From the IMG/VR virus record IMGVR_UViG_3300017745_000083, positions 1 through 20,043 of that record: a DNA stretch of 20,043 nucleotides. One strand, given 5' to 3'. The number at the start of each line of letters is the position of its first letter. Position 1 is the stretch's first letter. Origin of the DNA: a virus. The notes beneath the pieces were generated by a model. That model ran no database searches. It saw nothing but the letters and a program-made list of their open reading frames with translations, and was not told the DNA's origin. The translations under genes and the position numbers were made by a program. Below, one piece after another: positions 1 through 4,278 of the stretch.

Positions 1-479
1 CTATATGTTTCATTTGCTTCCGAATAAGATAGAGTAAGATGATAGTTACTAGGCCAATCTTTAGCCACTCGATTATAAACTTTCGTATAGTCATAAAACT
101 GAATAGCTGGGTAGTCTATTATAATTTTCTTCCAATTATAATCGCTTGTCCCATTCAATCGAACTACAGGTTGTATACCTTTGCGTTCACAATACTTCTG
201 GAACTTGTCCAAGTCTTTACGCAATAGCGTACTAAATTCTTCTGGTACTTGTAACAGTAGCTTAGACTTTCTGTGTCTAGCAGCTTGCACGTTATTGAAT
301 GCACCGCGTCCCGCCGTGTTTAAACATCCCGCCTTACATCCCGCAAGCCGTGCCATAGGACATAAGAAATCATCGGGCAGTAGATACATGATAGCTGTTA
401 AATATTCAGAACCATCGCCCTTAATTGTCTTAGCATTATTGCCTACACCTAATAACTTCAAACCGTTTACTATAGCCAT
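1..479 (-). CDS. gp88-family phage protein, partial (C-terminus beyond window edge)
   Basis: A leftward reading frame starts at the ATG at 479 and stays open for 159 codons to the window edge. The ribosome site GGAG lies about ten bases upstream of the ATG. The protein matches my memory of the mycobacteriophage 'gene product 88' family: it has CPMARLAGCKAGCLNTAGRG (residues 40-59), RLNGTSD (107-113), FYDYTK (128-133) and YHLTLS (146-151). The family has no proven function. Three cysteines at 40, 48 and 52 form a CX7CX3C pattern, with another at 97. The spaced hydrophobic strands, each ending in polar residues, suggest a barrel-like enzyme, possibly iron-sulphur dependent; that is inference. 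It is the last visible gene of the leftward operon from the promoter near 950, and its start overlaps the preceding 28-aa peptide gene by ten bases. Identity as gp88 family is fairly sure; the role is unknown. Confidence 0.85.
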   Translation of the reverse strand, partial: MAIVNGLKLLGVGNNAKTIKGDGSEYLTAIMYLLPDDFLCPMARLAGCKAGCLNTAGRGAFNNVQAARHRKSKLLLQVPEEFSTLLRKDLDKFQKYCERKGIQPVVRLNGTSDYNWKKIIIDYPAIQFYDYTKVYNRVAKDWPSNYHLTLSYSEANETY

Positions 480-556
480 TTGTTCAACTCCAATGTGATG
501 TATCCAAGATAACAAAATAATATTATTAATGTAATTAAAAGTAAAATTTCCATCAT
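470..556 (-). CDS. 28-aa single-span membrane peptide
   Basis: This tiny leftward frame runs from the ATG at 556 (a second in-frame ATG follows at once) to TAG at 470. The peptide starts MMEILLLITLIILFCYLGY and is almost wholly hydrophobic, then ends in a short polar tail (LELNKWL), so it should cross a membrane once. Its start overlaps the stop of the 80-aa gene in an ATGA arrangement, and its end overlaps the gp88-family start by ten bases. Both overlaps fit translational coupling inside one operon. No clear ribosome site of its own is visible. A chance frame is possible at this length, but the double overlap and the coherent membrane segment argue for a real gene. Function is unknown; phage membrane micropeptides can modulate host envelope functions, but nothing here shows that. 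Confidence 0.5.
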   Translation of the reverse strand: MMEILLLITLIILFCYLGYITLELNKWL

Positions 557-795
557 GTCAATTCTGTTCGTTTAATTTTGTATTCTTTACCGTATACATT
601 ACAAGTGCCACCCGTTTGAAACATTCCAAGCGGTAAAGTCATTTCACTTGTGGGAAAAAATTTACCATTGATAGCTTTATTCCATATAAAGATGGCTTGA
701 AAACCATTTCTTTTATTATTTTGGTGTGTCTCATAACTTCCACCATCGGAATATGTAAATTTTGTTTTGATGCCATTTATATAAATTGTGTTCAT
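553..795 (-). CDS. 80-aa hypothetical protein of the leftward operon
   Basis: The frame encodes 80 residues beginning MNTIYINGIKTKFTYSDGGS. I do not recognise a family. The composition is that of a small soluble beta-rich protein: alternating polar and hydrophobic residues, many Thr, Lys and Asn, one cysteine, and no membrane segment. It has a ribosome site (GGGAG) about nine bases before the ATG. It sits between the 34-aa and 28-aa membrane peptides, three bases after the first and overlapping the second by four. The operon context and the good ribosome site support expression. The function cannot be judged from the sequence. Confidence 0.65.
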   Translation of the reverse strand: MNTIYINGIKTKFTYSDGGSYETHQNNKRNGFQAIFIWNKAINGKFFPTSEMTLPLGMFQTGGTCNVYGKEYKIKRTELT

Positions 796-798
796 TGT

Positions 799-903
799 TT
801 AAACTCCCGCCCAAATATTAAAATAATAATCTGCTATGATTGCTAGTGCATATGTTACGCTTGCTGCAAATACTGTGATGATTAAAGTTTTAAAATCAAG
901 CAT
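799..903 (-). CDS. 34-aa membrane micropeptide, first gene of the leftward operon
   Basis: The leftward frame runs from the ATG at 903 to TAA at 799 and encodes 34 residues. It has a polar start (MLDFK), a hydrophobic stretch of about 19 residues containing TLIITVFAASVTYALAIIA, and a short aromatic tail (DYYFNIWAGV). This is the pattern of a single transmembrane helix. A clear GGAG lies about six bases upstream of the start, and a sigma70-like promoter lies 34-62 bases upstream. It is therefore the promoter-proximal gene of the operon that ends with the gp88-family gene. No family is recognised. The ribosome site, promoter and intact membrane segment make it more likely real than not. Confidence 0.6.
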   Translation of the reverse strand: MLDFKTLIITVFAASVTYALAIIADYYFNIWAGV

Positions 904-936
904 GGTTGCTCCTTAGTTGGTGGTGGTGGTGTTCAT

Positions 937-965
937 GTTATGCCACAGTGATGAATGAACGTCAA
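937..965 (-). promoter_or_regulatory. sigma70-like promoter of the gp88 operon
   Basis: On the minus strand TTGACG (965-960) and CATAAC (942-937) are separated by 17 bases, matching the -35 consensus at 5 of 6 and the -10 at 4 of 6. The site lies just upstream of the 34-aa gene and just downstream of the terminator of the previous unit, so it would start a separate leftward transcript. Not proven. Confidence 0.55.
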
Positions 966-1020
966 TAATTAAATTAATTATTTTACAAATGATGTTTCGG
1001 GCCGCAATCATAAAATTTTA

Positions 1021-1051
1021 AAACAAAAAAAAGAGCGGTATAAAACCGCTC
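1021..1051 (-). terminator. intrinsic terminator after the 49-aa gene
   Basis: Read leftward, a 7-bp stem GAGCGGT/ACCGCTC (1051-1045 with 1039-1033) with a 5-base loop is followed by eight Ts (1032-1025). Nothing T-rich follows on the plus strand, so it acts only leftward. It lies 29 bases beyond the stop of the 49-aa gene. Confidence 0.85.
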
Positions 1052-1079
1052 CAAGTTTGAACTATGTGAATGTCTGAAT

Positions 1080-1229
1080 TTATTTAGAAGATTTAATTAC
1101 TGCATTTCTAATTTTGTTTTGAATGTTAACTGGCAATTTTTCAAACTGAGATTTTAATTCAGTGTTGTCTAGACCAGCAATTGAGTTGATGAAGGTAGCG
1201 GCTTGTTTGATTTCATTTGATTTAAGCAT
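1080..1229 (-). CDS. 49-aa hypothetical protein (single-gene leftward unit)
   Basis: The leftward frame runs from the ATG at 1229 to TAA at 1080, 49 residues, beginning MLKSNEIKQAATFINSIAG. It looks like a small amphipathic helical protein with a lysine-rich end (NAVIKSSK) and no cysteine or membrane segment. An AAGGA-like ribosome site lies about 10-15 bases upstream, a promoter-like pair lies about 40 bases upstream, and a clean intrinsic terminator follows 29 bases after the stop. This makes a complete one-gene transcription unit. No family is recognised. Its size and separate control would suit a regulator or host-takeover peptide, but that is a guess. Confidence 0.65.
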   Translation of the reverse strand: MLKSNEIKQAATFINSIAGLDNTELKSQFEKLPVNIQNKIRNAVIKSSK

Positions 1230-1266
1230 TGTCTTAATATCCTTAAAGTTGGTTAGTGTTAATGTT

Positions 1267-1295
1267 GTTGTACTACGTAGACGATCAGATGTAAA
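1267..1295 (-). promoter_or_regulatory. sigma70-like promoter of the 49-aa gene
   Basis: On the minus strand TTTACA (1295-1290) and TACAAC (1272-1267) are 17 bases apart, 5/6 and 4/6 matches to consensus. The predicted transcript would start about 30 bases before the ATG at 1229. Confidence 0.5.
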
Positions 1296-1656
1296 TATTC
1301 TTCCAAACTTTTTTTATTTTTTTTTAAAATAATCATTCCAATTAATTTGAGTGGTGATGTTTAAACAAATGCACGAGGGATGGGTAGGGGATATCTGCGA
1401 TTTTAGGTGGGGTATATTTATATATAAAGAGACAAGCCTTCTTATATAAAATTATTTATATTCTTTTTATATTAAAAAGACCTAAAAAACCTATGTGAAT
1501 GTCTAAAAAGCATTCCGGGCCGCAATGTGGAAATTTTCTGAGCGTAATTTATATAGACCCATGCAAAAAAATTTTGTTGCTTTGTATTATATATATATGC
1601 CTATGACATATACAGACCAAAAATACAAGGCTTGCTAACAATACTAAAATTTACAC
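1296..1656. other. stretch with no confident gene
   Basis: This stretch is mostly A/T runs. It contains a short G-rich island (about 1371-1412) and one copy of each direct repeat (1491-1504 and 1516-1526). Two short rightward frames exist: 1357-1449 (30 aa, containing MHEGWVGDICDF, weak ribosome site) and 1561-1638 (25 aa, no ribosome site). Neither is convincing. No RNA gene is evident. Confidence 0.5.
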
Positions 1657-1689
1657 AAAAAAAGAGGTGTATCCAATCTAGGAAACACC
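1657..1689 (-). terminator. intrinsic terminator after the 57-aa gene
   Basis: Read leftward, GGTGT and TCC pair with GGA and ACACC (1689-1666) with one T-T mismatch and a 6-base loop. The stem is followed by TC and a run of seven Ts. It ends the leftward unit that begins near 2095. Confidence 0.75.
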
Positions 1690-1804
1690 CCCTTAGTTTA
1701 TTTTTAGCAATTTGTGCATAGTAAAATTATTTTTTAAAATGCGGCTTACTAAACTTTTTTCTTTTTCTTACTTCCACGACGAAGCTTTTAAATCAGTAGC
1801 ATGG

Positions 1805-1978
1805 TTACATGCACACATCGTCATATAAAACATTCTTTGATCTACGATAGTTGTTCAGAGTTGCAGCATCAGCAGATGTTTCTTGTTTAAAAATAGAAAG
1901 CATCGATGATATTTTAGACACAGTAGTATTACGATTAGAAAAAAATGTCTGTAAAAAATTATCTGCTCTTTCTAACAT
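1805..1978 (-). CDS. 57-aa hypothetical protein (single-gene leftward unit)
   Basis: The leftward frame runs from the ATG at 1978 to TAA at 1805 and encodes 57 residues beginning MLERADNFLQTFFSNRN. A strong ribosome site, GGAGAG, lies about ten bases upstream. The middle is a Ser/Thr-rich amphipathic segment, followed by NNYRRSKNVLYDDVCM at the end. It has one cysteine and no membrane helix. No family is recognised. Its promoter has a perfect TATAAT, and the 115 bases after the stop end in a terminator. Those bases hold further lysine-rich but broken frames (for example RRGSKKKKKV in another frame near 1750), so a longer ancestral gene is possible. Confidence 0.65.
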   Translation of the reverse strand: MLERADNFLQTFFSNRNTTVSKISSMLSIFKQETSADAATLNNYRRSKNVLYDDVCM

Positions 1979-2082
1979 CTATATATACTCTCCATAAACT
2001 CTTTGCAACAGTTATTAGAACTTTATTTTTGTTTTTCTTTTTATTTCTTTTCTAACAGTTTTAAGTTACTGCTCTTTAGTGT

Positions 2083-2092
2083 CTCTATAGAG
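2083..2092. promoter_or_regulatory. 10-bp palindrome at the leftward start site (operator candidate)
   Basis: CTCTATAGAG is a perfect 10-bp palindrome. It covers the position where transcription from the adjacent leftward TATAAT box should begin, a usual place for a repressor site. It is short, so the inference is weak. Confidence 0.3.
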
Positions 2093-2095
2093 TAT

Positions 2096-2123
2096 ATTAT
2101 AACAGATAAAAAACAATATTCAA
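2096..2123 (-). promoter_or_regulatory. extended -10 promoter of the 57-aa gene
   Basis: On the minus strand a perfect TATAAT (2101-2096) is preceded by TG at the extended -10 position (2104-2103). TTGAAT (2123-2118) lies 16 bases further upstream. This is the best promoter match in the window. It drives leftward transcription away from the structural genes. Confidence 0.65.
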
Positions 2124-2160
2124 CAGTAAAAAATTAAAAAAATAAAAAAAGTTTTAGAGT

Positions 2161-2176
2161 GTTGCATTTATGCAAC
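2161..2176. promoter_or_regulatory. inverted repeat between divergent promoters
   Basis: GTTGCAT and ATGCAAC form perfect 7-base arms around a TT centre. The site lies between the leftward promoter (2096-2123) and the rightward promoter (2190-2218), where a regulator could act on both. No matching regulator gene is recognised in the window. Confidence 0.4.
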
Positions 2177-2189
2177 TGTGCTACCCTTG

Positions 2190-2218
2190 TTGTCTCTACT
2201 AAGAGTGGGTGTTAAAAT
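2190..2218 (+). promoter_or_regulatory. promoter of the structural gene block
   Basis: TTGTCT (2190-2195) and TAAAAT (2213-2218) are 17 bases apart, 4/6 and 5/6 matches. The predicted start is about 28 bases before the first rightward gene at 2253. Confidence 0.5.
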
Positions 2219-2252
2219 TACACTTTGTTGTCTTACTGTAGGAGTGTCTGTC

Positions 2253-2384
2253 ATGGAAGAAGTTAAATATTGTACGAATAAAGACTATTGTACTTGTGGT
2301 AAGGATGATGTATCTATAGATAATAATATATGCAATTGTAAATGTTGTAGAGAAGAAAGATCATCTGAACAAGAAGGAAACTAG
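2253..2384 (+). CDS. 43-aa cysteine-rich protein (possible metal binder)
   Basis: The frame extends upstream to 2178, but the ATG at 2253 is preferred. GGAG lies eight bases before it, and the longer form would begin upstream of the predicted promoter. The 43-residue product has seven cysteines within 26 residues, at 7, 13, 15, 27, 29, 31 and 32, as CxC and CxCxCC clusters, with acidic and lysine residues between. Such spacing is typical of metal-binding or metallothionein-like peptides; a disulphide-rich fold is the alternative. No named family is recognised. It is the first gene of the rightward block, one base before the next gene. A role in packaging, as a small terminase partner, cannot be excluded, but nothing shows it. 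Confidence 0.65.
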   Translation: MEEVKYCTNKDYCTCGKDDVSIDNNICNCKCCREERSSEQEGN

Positions 2385-2385
2385 T

Positions 2386-2634
2386 ATGTGGAAGATAGTA
2401 ATTTTTATGGTTATGGGTATTACCGCAGATCAAGATATATATCCACTAACAAGTAATGAAGCTGATACTATGGTTATTACTCACTATAATGGAAAGCCAT
2501 TAGATTTTAAGACACAAGAAAAATGTTATGCACATATGTGGGAAAATATAGAAGCTATAAAAGAATATGCTTCATCAAGGTTTGAAGGTAAACCAGTAAG
2601 ACAAATTATTTGTTCACAGCAAACAGAAATATAA
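2386..2634 (+). CDS. 82-aa hypothetical protein with hydrophobic N-terminus
   Basis: An AAGGAAA ribosome site precedes the ATG by about six bases. The protein starts MWKIVIFMVMGITADQD, a short hydrophobic stretch that could be a weak signal or anchor. An acidic helical middle (ENIEAIKEYASSRFEG) follows. Two cysteines at 47 and 76 could form a disulphide if the protein is exported. I know of similar short proteins from marine phages but no assigned function. It lies between the cysteine-rich gene and the large terminase, one base after the former and one base before the latter, so all three should share a transcript. The position is where a small terminase often lies, but it does not resemble one. 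Confidence 0.75.
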   Translation: MWKIVIFMVMGITADQDIYPLTSNEADTMVITHYNGKPLDFKTQEKCYAHMWENIEAIKEYASSRFEGKPVRQIICSQQTEI

Positions 2635-2635
2635 A

Positions 2636-4234
2636 ATGTCAGATTACCCAGAGGAAGAGAAGCTGACTGCTAGTCAAGAAGAGGCTAGACAAGAACAAGA
2701 ATTTAAGTACGCTACTCTTCTTCAAGTAAGAAATAATTTAAAAAACTTGGTTGCTCAGAAGTGTAGAAAAGACTTTCTTACATTTGTGAGAATGGTAGCG
2801 CCTACCCTAATATCTGATTGGGAAATGGGCAGACACATAGAAGTAATATCTAGTAAGCTACAGCAAGTAGTGGAAGGAAAAGTAAAACGCCTTATGGTGT
2901 TTCTTCCACCACGTAGTAGTAAATCAGTAATATGCTCTAAGTTATTTCCTGCATGGTATATAGGTAAAAATCCTAATCACGAAATACTTACAGTCAGTCA
3001 CTCAGATCAACTATCCAGTGACTTCGGTAGATCAGTCAGAGATATCGTAGGAACAGAAGAATTTATGGATATGTTTCCTGGGGTAAACCTGAGACAGGAT
3101 GTACGTGCAGCAGGTAAGTGGAAGACAAACCTGAATGGTAGTTATTATGCTGCAGGTGTTCGTAGTCAGATTGCAGGTCGTGGCGCACACGTAGCTATCC
3201 TTGATGATGCAATGTCTGAAGAAGATAGTTTCTCTGATGCAGGAAGAAGGTATATCAAGGAATGGTGGCCTTCAGGACTACGCACACGTATCATGCCTAA
3301 CGGTGCAATAATTATTATTAATACTCGTTATCATTATGATGACCTTTGCGGATGGCTGCTAAAGCAGCAAGAGAAGTTTGACATAGATACAGAGATGCGG
3401 TGGGATGTAGTAAGCATACCTGCATGGGTGGACGAAGACTCCAGTAAATTACTAGGCTTACCTGTAGGAACAAGTTACTTTCCTGAGTGGAAAACAGATA
3501 AAGTTCTTAAACAGGATGAGATGGAGATACGGTCTACCAATGGATCAAAGTACTGGGAAAGCCTGTACATGCAGAATCCTACACCAGATGAAGGTAGTCT
3601 GATTAAGAAAGAATGGGTTAGCTGGTGGGAATACGGTGATCCTCCTGGTTGTGATTTTATTCTACAGACTTACGATACAGCTTTCTCTACAAAGACAACT
3701 GCAGACTATTCAGTAATACAAACATGGGGTGTATTTTATTTTCATGATGATAATACTGAAACAGGTGAAGAGAATGTAGCATCTAATATTATACTGTTAG
3801 GAAGTAAACGAGGCAGGTATGAGTATCCTGATCTAAGGCGTATAGCACGGGAAGAGTACAGAAAACATAGGCCAGATTTTTGTCTGGTAGAAAAGAAGGC
3901 TAGTGGTCAGTCGTTGATACAGGACATGCGTAGAAGTGGCTTACCTGTTTTAGAATATACACCTGACAGAGACAAAGTTAGCAGAGTTATATCTGCATCT
4001 CCTATGATGGAGTCAGGAAGAGTATGGCTACCAGATGGTAAAAGCTGGTCAAATGAATTATATGAAGAAATGATAATGTTCCCTTATGGTAAACACGATG
4101 ACCAAGTTGATGCTATGACGATGGCTATTCACTACATAAAAGATAGCTGGCGTTTAGAACATCCAGATGATCCTGATTGGGAAGACGATCAAGGTTATAG
4201 AAGTCAGAAGCGAGTTGCGTACTGGCGAGTTTAA
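2636..4234 (+). CDS. terL: terminase large subunit
   Basis: This is the packaging motor and nuclease that pumps DNA into the procapsid through the portal and cuts it. The 532-residue length is normal. The ATPase half has a Walker A-like LPPRSSKS (about 90-97), a Walker B AILDD (187-191) and a coupling motif NTRYHYDD (229-236). The nuclease half has acidic residues in YDTAF (D347), VEKKASG (E419) and HDDQVDA (D488, D492), as expected of an RNase H-like fold. The Walker A is unusual in having Ser-Ser instead of the usual Gly before Lys-Ser, and Walker B ends in DD rather than DE. The start at 2636 directly follows the stop of the 82-aa gene. No strong ribosome site is visible, so coupling to the upstream gene is likely. 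No recognisable small subunit gene is in the window. Confidence 0.97.
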   Translation: MSDYPEEEKLTASQEEARQEQEFKYATLLQVRNNLKNLVAQKCRKDFLTFVRMVAPTLISDWEMGRHIEVISSKLQQVVEGKVKRLMVFLPPRSSKSVICSKLFPAWYIGKNPNHEILTVSHSDQLSSDFGRSVRDIVGTEEFMDMFPGVNLRQDVRAAGKWKTNLNGSYYAAGVRSQIAGRGAHVAILDDAMSEEDSFSDAGRRYIKEWWPSGLRTRIMPNGAIIIINTRYHYDDLCGWLLKQQEKFDIDTEMRWDVVSIPAWVDEDSSKLLGLPVGTSYFPEWKTDKVLKQDEMEIRSTNGSKYWESLYMQNPTPDEGSLIKKEWVSWWEYGDPPGCDFILQTYDTAFSTKTTADYSVIQTWGVFYFHDDNTETGEENVASNIILLGSKRGRYEYPDLRRIAREEYRKHRPDFCLVEKKASGQSLIQDMRRSGLPVLEYTPDRDKVSRVISASPMMESGRVWLPDGKSWSNELYEEMIMFPYGKHDDQVDAMTMAIHYIKDSWRLEHPDDPDWEDDQGYRSQKRVAYWRV

Positions 4235-4243
4235 TATTATAAT
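4215..4243 (+). promoter_or_regulatory. candidate promoter before the portal gene
   Basis: TTGCGT (4215-4220) and a perfect TATAAT (4238-4243) are 17 bases apart, at the end of the terminase gene and within the 44-base gap before the portal ATG. The -35 match is only 3/6, and the region is AT-rich. Confidence 0.35.
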
Positions 4244-4278
4244 TAAAAATTATTTATTTAGCAAAGGTAACACATAAT

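Larger units (their letters stand above)
998..1526. repeat. two pairs of short direct repeats in the left arm
   Basis: An 11-base GC-rich motif, CGGGCCGCAAT, occurs at 998-1008 and 1516-1526. Its flanks are also similar: about 20 of 25 bases match, ending in AAATTTT. A 14-base motif, CTATGTGAATGTCT, occurs at 1062-1075 and 1491-1504. All copies are in the same orientation. The two motif types are in opposite order at the two sites. They are not coding; they may be protein-binding or regulatory sites. Confidence 0.6.

Noticed and set aside
39-498. Two rightward open frames of 62 and 105 codons
   Set aside because: They lie opposite the gp88-family gene, which has clear conserved motifs on the minus strand; no ribosome sites of their own.
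1561-1638. 25-codon rightward frame in the left arm
   Set aside because: No ribosome site, very short, unusual composition; could not be supported.
1690-1804. Broken lysine-rich frames after the 57-aa gene
   Set aside because: Frames such as RRGSKKKKKV lack a start in frame; a decayed extension of the gene is possible but cannot be shown.
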